A stretch of DNA of 64,000 bases from JANLSE01 sp038214135. GTDB taxonomy: Bacteria > Chloroflexota > Chloroflexia > Chloroflexales > Roseiflexaceae. The notes under the pieces are model-generated. The model saw nothing but the letters and a program-made list of their open reading frames with translations. It had not been told where the DNA came from and made no database searches. Of the stretch, positions 43,944 through 53,314 are shown piece by piece. Where the stretch lies: contig JBBQSD010000004.1 in the NCBI GenBank assembly GCA_038214135.1, positions 1 through 64,000 on the forward strand. Direction: 5' to 3'. The position numbers and the translations under genes were made by a program. Positions within the stretch are counted from its first letter, which is position 1, and every line of letters begins with the position of its first letter.

Positions 43944-44131
43944 CGGGGGTGAACCGCCACCCCTAACACCCCCCGGCCAGGGCCTTGCCCCTGAACCCTG
44001 AATGGATGTTGGTGGTTTCCTGTCGGGGCGTATTGCATACGCCCGTACCCTAGCCCTAGACGCTCCACCGGAGCGTCTCTACCCTGACTTCTTGGTTCTT
44101 GGTCATTCTGACTCCTGACTCCTGACTCCTA
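43944..44131. repeat. Cluster of intergenic palindromes and heptamer repeats
   Basis: Region 43880-44128 has no gene. It contains GGGCGTATTGCATACGCCC (44026-44044), AGACGCTCC-acc-GGAGCGTCT (44058-44078), two TTGGTTC-type units and a CTGACTC run from about 44107 to 44129. These probably include a terminator for the 44129 gene. Confidence 0.75.
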
Positions 44132-47100
44132 TCCCCTCGCTAGGCAATCTTCCCCCAACACCACATCCAGCGTCTCCACCAACCGATCCGCATCCTGTTC
44201 TGTGTAGATCAGTGGCGGCTTGATCTTGAGCACATTATGCAGCGGGCCATCGGTGCTGATCAGAATGCCATAATCGCGCATGCGATTAGCAATATATGCT
44301 GCCTCCCAATCGGCAGCTTCTAGGGTGGCTCGATCCCGAACCAGCTCAACCCCCACCATCATGCCCAGGCCGCGTACATCACCCACCAGCGCATGCCGCC
44401 CGAGCAGTTCGCGTAGCCCTGCCAGCATCCGGTTGCCAACCTGTAGCGCTCGCGCCTGCAAGCCTTCCTGCTCAATCACATCCAGCACTGCCTGGCCGAT
44501 GGCACACGAAACTGGGTTGCCGCCATAGGTATTAAAGTATTCCATGCCATTATTGAATGCTGCCGCAATCGCGGGCGTTGTGACAACCGCACCGAGTGGG
44601 TGGCCATTGCCAATTGGCTTGCCCATCGCAACAATATCGGGAATCACGCCCTGTGTTTGAAAGCCCCAGAAATGGCTGCCAACCCGCCCGAAACCAACCT
44701 GCACCTCATCGGCAATGCAGACCCCACCAGCGGCCCGAACAATCGTATAGATTTCGTTGAGATACCCATCTGGTAGCACAATCTGGCCGCCACAACTGAG
44801 TAGCGATTCAATAATGAAGCCAGAAAGGCCGCGCCCCTGCGCCTGAATGCCTTCGATGATCGGGCGAATCTGACGGGCATAGCTACGGCCAGCATCTGGA
44901 TCTGTTGCTTTCAATGGCCCACGATACACATCTGGCATCGGGGCTTTGTGCGCCCAGGCCGCCAAACCATTGCCGCCCGGCCCTTCACTTTTGTACGGGC
45001 TCATATCGATCAGCGTATTCGTATTGCCATGATACGCTCCATCCGAAACGATCAGATCTTTCTGGCCAGTAGCTGCTCGCGCTAATCGAATGGCAAGCTC
45101 GGTTGCCTCGCTGCCCGAACAGACAAAATAGCAGACACTCAGTGGATCTGGTAGCGTCGCGGCCAGCCGCTCGGCATAGCGCAGCAATTCCGCATGCAAA
45201 TAGCGCGTGTTGGTGTTCAAGACCGCCATCTGGCGCTGCCCGGCCCGCACAACATGCGGGTGCTGGTGGCCAACATGCGGCACATTATTCACAGAATCGA
45301 GATATGCTCGCCCATCGGCATCATACAGATGCTGCATAAAGCCACGCACAATATGCAATGGCCGCCGATACGAAACGCTCAGATTAAAGCCAATGCGATC
45401 CTGGCGCTCATTCAGCATTGTCGGAATAGTTGGCTGTTCTGGTGGAAACACTGTTTGTGGCACCCCAATGATCAGGTTCGGATCGGGGCATAACCCCAGC
45501 CACAGCGCCCGCTCACTTGGCCGCGCAACACCCGGAAACTCACCATCGCGCTCGAGCATGTCACCAATGATCTGGAGGTGCAGATGCGCAGGCCAACCAC
45601 CATTGACCTCAAACTCACCGATTGTTGCGATCTGCTGCCCGCCAGTAATGGCTTGCCCGACATGCAAACCAGCCAAACTGACCCGGCTGAGATGCCCATA
45701 TAATGTGTAGAAGGTTGGCAAATCGGCAATCTCATGGCGCAGAATAATCGTCGGGCCATAATCCAAGGCTCCAGTGTTATCGCGCAGGCTGTGAACCACA
45801 CCAGCAAATGGTGCAAAGACCGGCGCACCAGCCCTTTGGAACAGATCCAGGCCAACATGCAACGTCCGCCATTCCGGGCCATCGTTTCCCTCTGCACGAA
45901 ACATGGGCGCACGATAGATCAGACGCGGCTCGTTATAGCACCCAATCCCAGTTGATGCACCAGATCGCCGCATCCAACCAAAAATCGCTGCATCCATATC
46001 GTGGGAATCGCTGAAATCGGCCAGATTGCCAAGATCGAGGCTGCCAATACTCAGATCGAGTACCAGCACATGCGATGAGCTTGGATCGGGCTGGACGACG
46101 GGCGCAAAGCTGGGTTGATTGGCCGCCAACCAATCGGTAACAGCAGCCATCGCTGGCCAGGGCGCAAGATTACACGCCTGCCGAAAGCGTGCCTCGGCCC
46201 ACTGTGGCGGCACACTCGCTAATTGTTCCAGCAGCGCCCAGGCTGGCCGCGCACTGATCTGCAAATACTGGTTATCCGGCTCGATCTGCTGCTGATACGA
46301 AGCGTTAACAACGCTGACCGCCAGGCGCGTGCAGATCAACGGGAACAGCAGCGCAATCTCACGCTCAGTCAGAGGCAGCGCCTGATGGTAGCCAACGACA
46401 AGCTCGGCTGCGGCGGCCAGCGGATCGGGTTTGTCGAGCATTGCGTAGGCCGCCGCAATCGCGATTTCTGCTACAGTAATCGTTTTCAGCATGTCGCCAA
46501 AATCGATCACACTGATACGCAGATCACTGGTACCATTCCCAGAAACCAACACATTGTAATCATTGGCATCGTTATGAATCACACTCTGGCGCAGATCAGC
46601 CAGCTGTGGCAGAATATCCTGCTCAAACCGATCCAGGATACTCGTTACAAGTATGCGCCGCTGTGGATCGGTAATCGCATCGAGGTACTCACACGCCCAC
46701 AGTGCCTGGAGCACATCCCACTTGAGTGATCGGTTGGCCGCCGGGTGATCAAACGTCAACAGCGCCCGATCCAGTTCGCCGAGAATCCAACCCAATTTGG
46801 CAAGCATCGCTGGCGAGTGCGGCCGCGATTCGGCCATGAGGCGGCCTGGCACAAACGTCATCAGCCGAACGAGATGCTCGGCACCATCGTGGCCAATAGC
46901 GCTTCCAACCAACGCCCCATCACTGGTTCGCACAATCCGTTGGAACAGCAAATGCGGAGCGTATTGGGCTAGGTGATCGAGTGCCGCACTCTGCATCTCC
47001 AGCAGATCAGCATCCTCACCAGCATGAGCAATCCGCAACACATAGTCCGCACCATCGGCAATGGTCAGGCGGAAGTTCTGGTCGTATTCACCCGGTAAGG

Positions 47101-47194
47101 GTTGAGCAGTCGCCAGCAGGCGATATAATTCGGAGGCGATAGCCGATGCATCGGCAGCATCAAAGGTTGGCGGGCGGTGTGAAACAGCAACCAC
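44129..47194 (-). CDS. Phosphotransferase - M23 peptidase-like - class III aminotransferase fusion
   Basis: The 1021-residue protein joins three domains. Residues 1-330 resemble an aminoglycoside phosphotransferase/choline kinase (catalytic HNDANDYNVL near 210, metal DFGD near 230). Residues about 385-575 are an M23/LytM-like fold (GLDLFQRAGAPVFAPFAG, YGHLS, H-L-H-L-Q). Residues about 590-1021 form a PLP class III aminotransferase (GSEATELAIRLAR, YHGNT, DEVQVGFGR, Lys in A-M-G-K-P-I-G-N-G). This domain order is known from bacterial proteins related to ETNPPL/PHYKPL, which act on phosphoethanolamine or phospho-hydroxylysine. A route in which a hydroxylated amine is first phosphorylated and then split is a reasonable inference. 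Confidence 0.93.
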   Translation of the reverse strand: MVAVSHRPPTFDAADASAIASELYRLLATAQPLPGEYDQNFRLTIADGADYVLRIAHAGEDADLLEMQSAALDHLAQYAPHLLFQRIVRTSDGALVGSAIGHDGAEHLVRLMTFVPGRLMAESRPHSPAMLAKLGWILGELDRALLTFDHPAANRSLKWDVLQALWACEYLDAITDPQRRILVTSILDRFEQDILPQLADLRQSVIHNDANDYNVLVSGNGTSDLRISVIDFGDMLKTITVAEIAIAAAYAMLDKPDPLAAAAELVVGYHQALPLTEREIALLFPLICTRLAVSVVNASYQQQIEPDNQYLQISARPAWALLEQLASVPPQWAEARFRQACNLAPWPAMAAVTDWLAANQPSFAPVVQPDPSSSHVLVLDLSIGSLDLGNLADFSDSHDMDAAIFGWMRRSGASTGIGCYNEPRLIYRAPMFRAEGNDGPEWRTLHVGLDLFQRAGAPVFAPFAGVVHSLRDNTGALDYGPTIILRHEIADLPTFYTLYGHLSRVSLAGLHVGQAITGGQQIATIGEFEVNGGWPAHLHLQIIGDMLERDGEFPGVARPSERALWLGLCPDPNLIIGVPQTVFPPEQPTIPTMLNERQDRIGFNLSVSYRRPLHIVRGFMQHLYDADGRAYLDSVNNVPHVGHQHPHVVRAGQRQMAVLNTNTRYLHAELLRYAERLAATLPDPLSVCYFVCSGSEATELAIRLARAATGQKDLIVSDGAYHGNTNTLIDMSPYKSEGPGGNGLAAWAHKAPMPDVYRGPLKATDPDAGRSYARQIRPIIEGIQAQGRGLSGFIIESLLSCGGQIVLPDGYLNEIYTIVRAAGGVCIADEVQVGFGRVGSHFWGFQTQGVIPDIVAMGKPIGNGHPLGAVVTTPAIAAAFNNGMEYFNTYGGNPVSCAIGQAVLDVIEQEGLQARALQVGNRMLAGLRELLGRHALVGDVRGLGMMVGVELVRDRATLEAADWEAAYIANRMRDYGILISTDGPLHNVLKIKPPLIYTEQDADRLVETLDVVLGEDCLARG

Positions 47195-47271
47195 AGCAGG
47201 CTCCTCTTGTTACAGAGAGAAATGGCGTGATTGTGCATGTGTAACCGCAGAGGGCGCGCTTGTCAAACGGA

Positions 47272-47451
47272 GAACCAAGAACCAAGTATTCAGGAGTCAG
47301 GAGTCAGAATACCAAGAACTCAATACCGGAACAACTGAACAAAAATCAAGAGCCAGGCCGTAGGGTGCGGATCTATGTGTCTGCCCAAATACATGCCTGG
47401 CCGCTGGAGGGTGCGGGAACCGGGTGCCCTCTGGGCGGGAACGGTTCCCGC
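47272..47451. repeat. Intergenic heptamer repeats and terminator hairpin
   Basis: GAACCAAGAACCAAG, CAGGAGTCAGGAGTCAG (complement of CTGACTC) and a hairpin with arms GCGGGAACC (47413-47421) and GGTTCCCGC (47443-47451) fill 47195-47470. The hairpin is well placed to end the oxidase operon on the minus strand. No gene is seen here. Confidence 0.7.
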
Positions 47452-47470
47452 GAAAACCTGCCTGAGCGCA

Positions 47471-49150
47471 TTAAGGAATATTAAACGGGCTTGTCGATAT
47501 CAACTGGAACAGGGTTGGGCCATAGTTCAACACAATCAACACAACCGATATCGCCAGCCATGGCTTCCAGCGATCCAGAATAACCGGGCCATCCTCTGGG
47601 CCAGATGCCGCCTTCGACCAGGGGATCTGGTAGTCTGCATCGGTCGCTGGCTTCTTGGAGGTCAATGTCAATACCATGTTCAGATAGAACAAAAATGCAC
47701 TCACGAACATGATCACCGCGCCAATACCAACATACACAAGCAATGCCGACCACTCTGGCTTCAGATAGGGCGCAGCACCAATATCAGTTCGGCGCGGCAT
47801 GCCCATCAAACCAAGGGTGTGCATGAAGTGGCTGAAGAGCGACATCCCAACGAACCAGGTCCAGGCTTGCGCCAGTGCCAGTTTCTTGCTGAACAACTGC
47901 TTGCCGGTGATAATCGGTACGAGCCAATAGGCCACCCCCATGAACGAGAGCGTCACTGCTGTGCCAACCGTCAGGTGGAAGTGGCCCGATATCCAGGATG
48001 TGTTATGCACCACCAGGTTCATGTTATAGGAAGCATTGATCAATCCGCCTGCTCCGCCAAAGGCGAACAGGATCATCGCCAGTGCTTGAGCGGTGAAGGA
48101 TGGTTCATTCCATGGCAATGCAAACACCCAGGCCAGCCAGCCCTTGCCACCACGTGCCCGCCCACCGATTTCGAGCGATGCAACCACATTGAAGAATGTC
48201 AGTAGGCTGGGGAAGAACACACCAAAGGTAAAGATCGCATGCACAAGCTTCCAAATCTCGGAGATACCGGGATCAGTAATCTGATGATGTAGCCCGATTG
48301 GCGTTGACAGAACCAGAAACAGGATGAACGACACCCGCGCCATTGGGTCGCTGAACAGCTTGCCGCCAGCCTGTTTTGGCACGAAGTTATACCAGGAAAT
48401 ATAGGCAGGTAATAGCCAGAAGTAGACAATCGGGTGGCCAGTGAACCAGAACAGAGTCCGGGCCAGCACTGGATCCGTGCCTGGAATAAGGCCAAGCGAC
48501 CAGGGGATAAGCATGAACAGCATCTCAGCGGCAACACCAGCCGTACAGATTGTCCACATCACCATTGTGACCATGGACATCCAGGCCGCCAGGGGTGTTC
48601 GATCAGTTGGATGCTCGGCTCGCCATGCCCGATACGTAAGGATCAGATTCACTAAAAGCAGCCATGTGCCAACCACCACCAGCGTCAGGCCAATATAGAA
48701 CAGCGCATCGGCCTTGAGTGGCGGGTAGAAGGTAAACATGACTGTGGCATTATTCATGAGCAATGGAACAGCTGCCATCAACAAACCGAAGGTCATCACC
48801 CCAAATGTTGCCCAGCCCAAACGGCGGCTGGCTAGTGGTCGGTCAAACGAGCGGGTTGCGATAAACGTGAGCCATCCAATAATATAGAAGGTCGTAAAGA
48901 CCAACACATTCAATACACCATGCAGCGCCAGGCCCTGATAATACCCACCAGTGAGAACCGGTTTGATTGCTGGGTAGGCATTGATCTTGTTGTACTGAAG
49001 CGCCTGAAGGACGCCCATCAGGCCGCCGACGGCCAGGGCGAGGAATGCCACCAACAAATTAAGGCCAGCCAGCCGGTGCTCCGTAGCAAACCGAGTAGTC
49101 TCAGCCCGACTCTGCGCGAAGCTCAAGCCGGATGCACGTACTGTCGCCAT
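47471..49150 (-). CDS. ba3-type cytochrome c oxidase subunit I
   Basis: The 559-residue protein has 12-13 membrane helices. Heme and copper ligands are visible: His in LALHGVLNVLVF for the low-spin heme, the cross-linked His-Tyr in GHPIVYFWLLPAY, the CuB pair in GLHHQITDPG, and the two His of SGHFHLTVG. The absence of the usual D/K-channel features places it in the B (ba3) family. It reduces O2 to water and pumps protons with a single channel, and often has high oxygen affinity. It is the last gene of the SCO1-IIa-II-I operon. Confidence 0.95.
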   Translation of the reverse strand: MATVRASGLSFAQSRAETTRFATEHRLAGLNLLVAFLALAVGGLMGVLQALQYNKINAYPAIKPVLTGGYYQGLALHGVLNVLVFTTFYIIGWLTFIATRSFDRPLASRRLGWATFGVMTFGLLMAAVPLLMNNATVMFTFYPPLKADALFYIGLTLVVVGTWLLLVNLILTYRAWRAEHPTDRTPLAAWMSMVTMVMWTICTAGVAAEMLFMLIPWSLGLIPGTDPVLARTLFWFTGHPIVYFWLLPAYISWYNFVPKQAGGKLFSDPMARVSFILFLVLSTPIGLHHQITDPGISEIWKLVHAIFTFGVFFPSLLTFFNVVASLEIGGRARGGKGWLAWVFALPWNEPSFTAQALAMILFAFGGAGGLINASYNMNLVVHNTSWISGHFHLTVGTAVTLSFMGVAYWLVPIITGKQLFSKKLALAQAWTWFVGMSLFSHFMHTLGLMGMPRRTDIGAAPYLKPEWSALLVYVGIGAVIMFVSAFLFYLNMVLTLTSKKPATDADYQIPWSKAASGPEDGPVILDRWKPWLAISVVLIVLNYGPTLFQLISTSPFNIP

Positions 49151-49183
49151 ACTCTTTTCTCACTCCATAGAACCCAAGCAGGG

Positions 49184-49669
49184 TTACTTTACAATAATCT
49201 TACCTGCCATAATATGGTGTGCAGGGCCACAATACTCGTGGCAGAGAATCAGATACTCACCTGGCTTTGCAAAGGTAGCCGTTACCCGTGAAATCTGCCC
49301 TGGTACGAGCAGGACATTGATCGGCGAATCCTCAATTTTGAAGCCGTGAATAACATCGCGGCTGGTCATGATGAATGTCACCTTTGAACCAACAGGAACC
49401 TCGATCTGCTTGGGCGTGAACAGAAATCGCTCACCAATGATGACGACCTCATAGCGACCAGGAGCCAATTCACGAACGCCCGGTTTGTCGAATGGGGCCG
49501 TCGTTGAGATTGCCTTTGGATCGATCCGCCCGCCAATACCTGGTACCCCGATTCCAACAACAAAGGCTGTCAGCACAATCGCAACCAGAAATGAGATTGG
49601 GATCGCAACACTTGGCAGAATCCAAGCAACCTCGAACAAATAGGCTGCGTACTTGTTGCCCTTCATCAT
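49184..49669 (-). CDS. ba3-type cytochrome c oxidase subunit II (CuA)
   Basis: The 161-residue protein has one N-terminal membrane helix (about 18-45) and a cupredoxin domain. The CuA ligands are in HGFKIEDSP (His) and CHEYCGPAHHIM near the C-terminus (two Cys, His, Met, and Glu). It receives electrons from cytochrome c or a copper protein. GGAGGG precedes ATG 49669, which overlaps the stop of the subunit IIa gene by four bases (ATGA). The frame extends upstream to 49717, but that part is the IIa gene in another frame. Confidence 0.95.
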   Translation of the reverse strand: MMKGNKYAAYLFEVAWILPSVAIPISFLVAIVLTAFVVGIGVPGIGGRIDPKAISTTAPFDKPGVRELAPGRYEVVIIGERFLFTPKQIEVPVGSKVTFIMTSRDVIHGFKIEDSPINVLLVPGQISRVTATFAKPGEYLILCHEYCGPAHHIMAGKIIVK

Positions 49670-49836
49670 GGCTGAATCCCTCCACTGTTGATCATCTGCA
49701 AATAGACATTCAGCCAAAGAACTGTGAGTAACAGCAAGTAACTGAGCATAATCACCAATGCACCGCGTGGCTGTGGATGCTCCTCGTTCTCGTCATCGGT
49801 CTCGTCTGTCGAATGTTGGATATGAGCTTCTTGCAT
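49666..49836 (-). CDS. Cytochrome oxidase subunit IIa (56 residues)
   Basis: This short gene encodes MQEAHIQHSTDETDD... with an acidic N-terminus and one membrane helix (about 26-47, GALVIMLSYLLLLTVLWLNV). Ba3-type oxidases carry such a single-helix subunit IIa just before subunit II. AGGAGA is placed before the ATG. Its stop overlaps the subunit II start by 4 bases. It lies inside the oxidase operon and would be missed by a length cutoff. Confidence 0.85.
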   Translation of the reverse strand: MQEAHIQHSTDETDDENEEHPQPRGALVIMLSYLLLLTVLWLNVYLQMINSGGIQP

Positions 49837-49860
49837 TGACTTCTCCTATTGTCCCAATTA

Positions 49861-50586
49861 TCACTTGGGATAACACACGAACACATGCGCCGCCTCATAG
49901 ATTGGCCGTTCGATTGGCGCACTCGCATCCTCACGCTCGATCAGCGCAATATCACGAGCAATGATTGCTGCATCAATCTGATCGCCAGCATATTCGGCCC
50001 GAATAGTTCCACCAGCATCAATCAACACCGCACGATGATCAAACGTCAGTTCTTCCCCATCTACTCCGCCTGTCCCACCGGTGTAATAGACACCAAATCC
50101 ACCACCAACAAGCTCCTTGACCTCAGCTGGCATGCCGGTCAACAACTGCCACTCGCCCTTGTTGGCACCTATTCGAACAGCATAGGCACGTAACTCAGCC
50201 GGTGTATCGTGTTGCGGATCCAGGCTGACCGTAAGGAGTTGAACTTGCGTGCCCAGCATTCCATCCTGGCGTAGTCGATCCCGAGTTACCTGCATGCCGG
50301 TTTCAATTGCAGCACAGCGCGAACCACAACGCGCATAGGTAAAGCTCACCAGCACGGCATGCCCACGCATGTCGCGATCGCTGAACCACTGGCCATCCTG
50401 ATTTGTGAGCGTGAACAGCGGAGCTGGCCGCATGCGCGGCAGCACCTGCACTGGCCTAGCAATCGCAAACCACAACACCAGTACTGTCAGCGCAGCAACA
50501 AGCAGATACCCAACCCACAACCAGACAGGCCATCTTGCAGAATGCCGAGCATGCCCGTGTGCGGGCACGGTAGTCCGAATTGCCAT
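49861..50586 (-). CDS. SCO1/SenC-type copper chaperone
   Basis: The 241-residue protein has an N-terminal membrane anchor (about 22-44) and a thioredoxin-fold domain. The copper-binding motif is C-G-S-R-C (about 89-93; S-R instead of the usual x-x-x between the cysteines). The distal His lies in ELTFDHRAVL near residue 184. It delivers copper to the CuA site of subunit II. It is the first gene of the oxidase operon, 24 bases ahead of the IIa gene. Confidence 0.94.
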   Translation of the reverse strand: MAIRTTVPAHGHARHSARWPVWLWVGYLLVAALTVLVLWFAIARPVQVLPRMRPAPLFTLTNQDGQWFSDRDMRGHAVLVSFTYARCGSRCAAIETGMQVTRDRLRQDGMLGTQVQLLTVSLDPQHDTPAELRAYAVRIGANKGEWQLLTGMPAEVKELVGGGFGVYYTGGTGGVDGEELTFDHRAVLIDAGGTIRAEYAGDQIDAAIIARDIALIEREDASAPIERPIYEAAHVFVCYPK

Positions 50587-50701
50587 TCCTTAACTCGCTC
50601 TTTTTTTGATGGAATGGCAGGAGTATAGGGGAAGGTGGTAGCCCAAGGGGGAAAATCGCAACAACCACAGGTAAGCGGATGTTAACTATTACTGTGTGCT
50701 C

Positions 50702-50757
50702 CCTCACCCCTGCTGCGCTTCCCCTCTCCCAGTGGGAGAGGGGCTAGGGGTGAGGGC
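50702..50757. terminator. Large hairpin after the P450 gene
   Basis: CCTCACCCC ... CCCCTCTCCCA-g-TGGGAGAGGGG ... GGGGTGAGG is a nested inverted repeat beyond the P450 stop on the minus strand. Shorter relatives occur near 58410 and 61410. Confidence 0.75.
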
Positions 50758-50761
50758 TTCT

Positions 50762-52321
50762 TTACAATTCCACCATTTCACGCACATTGCCGCGCAGGGG
50801 AGCTGGTTGTGCAAACTGGCGATCCTGTTGGTGAATTCGCATTGGCATGCCCTGACGCGGACTCATCGTAATTGTGACCGAGCGATCAATCCGCGCTCCT
50901 GGTACGAGTTCGAGCCGGAAACGCTGCATCAGCATCGCCAACACGAGCTTCATCTCCATTGTGGCAAATGTCGCCCCAATACACATGCGCGGCCCACCAC
51001 TAAATGGCGTATATTCAAACGTACTCGGGTCAATCGTCTCCCAGCGCGCTGGATCAAAGCGTTCGGGGTTTGGGTAGATCTGCGGATCATGATGGGTGTG
51101 GTAGATACTCATCATGATTTCGGTTCCAGCCGGAATAGCATAGCCACCCAGTGTTGTTGCCTGATGAACCACCCGTGTGTTCCAGGGAACTGGCGGGAAC
51201 AGGCGCATGCTCTCCCTGATCACCCGATCCAACAATGGCAGTTCACGCAATTGTTCGATGGTTGGCGCAGCGCCATGCAACACGCCATCAAGTTCTTCAA
51301 GCAGGGCATGTGCGATCTTGGGGTGCTGGGAAAGCAGGAAGAGCGTCCATGTCAACGCATTCGATGAGGTCTCGTGGCCAGCGGCAAACAGCAACGATAC
51401 ATGCCCGATCAATTCTTCTTCGCTCAGTTCAAGCCCTTGCTCATCACGGGCCTGAATGAGCATGGCCAGCACATCACCCTGATCGCGGCCAACCTCACGT
51501 TTGCGTGCCACCAGTTTCAGCATGCCCTGTTCAATTTCGGCAGCCAGATCGAGGAAGCGCCGGTATGGCAGCCCTGGCAGATCATAGCGCAGGAGTCCCG
51601 TCAGCGGGCGAACAAAGATATGCAATGATTCCTCAATCGCACGGCTGATCCGTTCGCCCTCCTCGGCTAGATCATCACCAAACAATGCAGCGGTCGCGAT
51701 CCGCATCGTCAGGCCCATCATATCGTGGTGAATATTACGCTGTTCACCAGGCTGCCAGGTCGCCAGCATCGCATCAATGATCGTAACCATTTGATCGCGA
51801 TAGGCCTCGACCCGTTTGCGATGGAAGGCTGGCAACATCAAACGGCGCTGCATGCGATGCAGATCGCCATTGACATTGAACAGCCCGGCACCCCATTGGC
51901 GCAATGGGCGCAATCGCGGCGGTGCTTCATCAACAGGGTAGAAGGTTCCAGCAGCGCTATACTTATAGAACAGATCGTGTTGGGTTGTCACCTCACGAAT
52001 CAGTTCTGGGCCAGTCACAAATACGGTTCCAGGGCACGCTGGCAGGGGCGAAATGATCCGTGATCGCACACCCTGGGCCATTGCAACAACATTGCCATAG
52101 CGCTCAAACATAGAACCCATCACCCGGATTGGATCACTCAATAGGATGACGGTATTCCCCGCTCCGCCGAGAATAGGCGCAGGACCAGGGATATTCAGGG
52201 GCAACGCCGCATTCGGTGTTGCAAACGCCCGGAACAGTTGCCGCTGGGTTGCATACCGCACAACGGCATACGCACCAGCTAGCGTCACAGCACCAGCAGC
52301 AAACAGGGTTGCACGTCGCAT
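50762..52321 (-). CDS. Cytochrome P450
   Basis: The 519-residue protein has an N-terminal membrane anchor-like stretch (about 5-22). The I-helix is LLFAAGHETSS with the proton-relay Thr, ExxR is ESMR (about 368), and the heme loop is FSGGPRMCIG (Cys near 443). It resembles CYP110/CYP4-like bacterial P450s that hydroxylate fatty acids, terpenoids or alkanes. The substrate cannot be determined. It stands alone and relies on redox partners elsewhere. Confidence 0.95.
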   Translation of the reverse strand: MRRATLFAAGAVTLAGAYAVVRYATQRQLFRAFATPNAALPLNIPGPAPILGGAGNTVILLSDPIRVMGSMFERYGNVVAMAQGVRSRIISPLPACPGTVFVTGPELIREVTTQHDLFYKYSAAGTFYPVDEAPPRLRPLRQWGAGLFNVNGDLHRMQRRLMLPAFHRKRVEAYRDQMVTIIDAMLATWQPGEQRNIHHDMMGLTMRIATAALFGDDLAEEGERISRAIEESLHIFVRPLTGLLRYDLPGLPYRRFLDLAAEIEQGMLKLVARKREVGRDQGDVLAMLIQARDEQGLELSEEELIGHVSLLFAAGHETSSNALTWTLFLLSQHPKIAHALLEELDGVLHGAAPTIEQLRELPLLDRVIRESMRLFPPVPWNTRVVHQATTLGGYAIPAGTEIMMSIYHTHHDPQIYPNPERFDPARWETIDPSTFEYTPFSGGPRMCIGATFATMEMKLVLAMLMQRFRLELVPGARIDRSVTITMSPRQGMPMRIHQQDRQFAQPAPLRGNVREMVEL

Positions 52322-52425
52322 CTAGTGGCCTCCTTATAGTCGAGAGTAGCGCAAATGTGTAACGACACTAACGGGTGTCACGAATGTTTCGGAATGACAT
52401 GTTGTATTGCCGACCATGGCCGTAG

Positions 52426-52491
52426 GGGCGGTTCGCGAACCGCCCGCGCTGCCTACATCGCCCGTCCTAATGGGCGGTTCGCGAACCGCCC
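52426..52491. repeat. Two copies of GGGCGGTTCGCGAACCGCCC
   Basis: The 20-bp palindrome is at 52426-52445 and 52472-52491, each flanked by GTAGGGGC-like sequence and its complement. The rest of the 52322-52630 gap holds no gene. The elements lie upstream of both the P450 and the AhpD-like genes. Confidence 0.88.
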
Positions 52492-52630
52492 CTACCCCAA
52501 ATGACGCTTTGACAGCCCTTCTGAAACAATATGCTGAACCCGCCATTCACAGCACAATTAATAACTGACCTCATGATATACTAGGGTACCCAAACAACCA
52601 GATATCAACTACAAATAGAAAGATAGCGCA

Positions 52631-53227
52631 ATGGATCCAATGTACCTCCACGATGTTGAGAACCATGTTGGCACCGGCATGTACGCAGATCTGATCAAAC
52701 AGGCCAGATCCGCCGGAATGCCAATACCGCAGATCCGCTTCCTGCTGGCCTTCAAACCAGAATGGACCGACCACCTCTCGCGGTTTACCCAGGGCGTGAT
52801 GCGCGGGATTTCAACTCTTTCGCCAGGCCAACGCGAACTGATCGCTGCCTTCACCTCACGCCGGAATGAATGTCCCTTCTGACTAGGCTCGCATGCTGCA
52901 GTTGCAGCAGAACTACTTGGGGATCGAGCGCTGGTTGATGCGGTACTCAATGATTATACAACTGCGCCAATTTCAGAGGCCGAGCGTGCGCTGTTCCATC
53001 TGATCAATAAAGTCGCGACCGACTCGACCAAGATTCGGCAGGCCGATATTGACGAAGCCAAAGCTGCCGGGTTGGCCGATGAAACACTCTATGATGCCAT
53101 CACGGTCTGCTCGCTCTTCCAGTTCTATAACACCTGGATCGATGCAACTGGCGTCCACGATCTGCCAGCAGCTGTCTACGAAACGATGGGCAAACGTATG
53201 GCCGGCGGCGGCTACGCACCGGATTAA
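52631..53227 (+). CDS. AhpD-like (carboxymuconolactone decarboxylase family) protein with in-frame UGA, probable selenoprotein
   Basis: The frame is open from ATG 52631 to TGA 52880-52882 and continues in the same frame to TAA at 53225-53227: 198 residues, normal for the family, with UGA as codon 84. Around it the AhpD redox signature E-x11-C-x-x-C-x3-H reads E69...C81-P-F-UGA-L-G-S-H88, so UGA is exactly at the second, peroxidatic cysteine. Both sides look well conserved (QRELIAAFTSRRNECPF before; SHAAVAAELL after) and no other defect is seen. A hairpin 17 bases after the UGA fits bacterial SECIS rules. I infer a selenocysteine-containing thiol peroxidase or reductase; a simple nonsense mutation remains possible. 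The ribosome site is weak. Confidence 0.75.
52883..52909 (+). promoter_or_regulatory. Candidate bacterial SECIS element
   Basis: A perfect 6-bp stem TGCTGC/GCAGCA (52894-52899, 52904-52909) closes the loop AGTT. The loop starts 17 bases after the UGA and has G as its second base. These values lie within published ranges for bacterial SECIS (16-37 bases to the loop, G in the first two loop positions, stem of at least 4 bp). Confidence 0.6.
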
Positions 53228-53230
53228 TGT

Positions 53231-53258
53231 GTAGAGACGCGATATATCGCGTCTCTAC
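53231..53258. terminator. Perfect palindrome after the AhpD-like gene
   Basis: A 28-base perfect palindrome has arms GTAGAGACGCGATA and their complement (centre GATATATC). It follows the stop by 3 bases. A core GCGATATATCGC is shared with hairpins at 14606 and 58368. Confidence 0.8.
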
Positions 53259-53314
53259 TGATCGTCAATGTTATCATCAGCCCGCTAGGTCTTTCAAACA
53301 TCAGGAACATTGTA

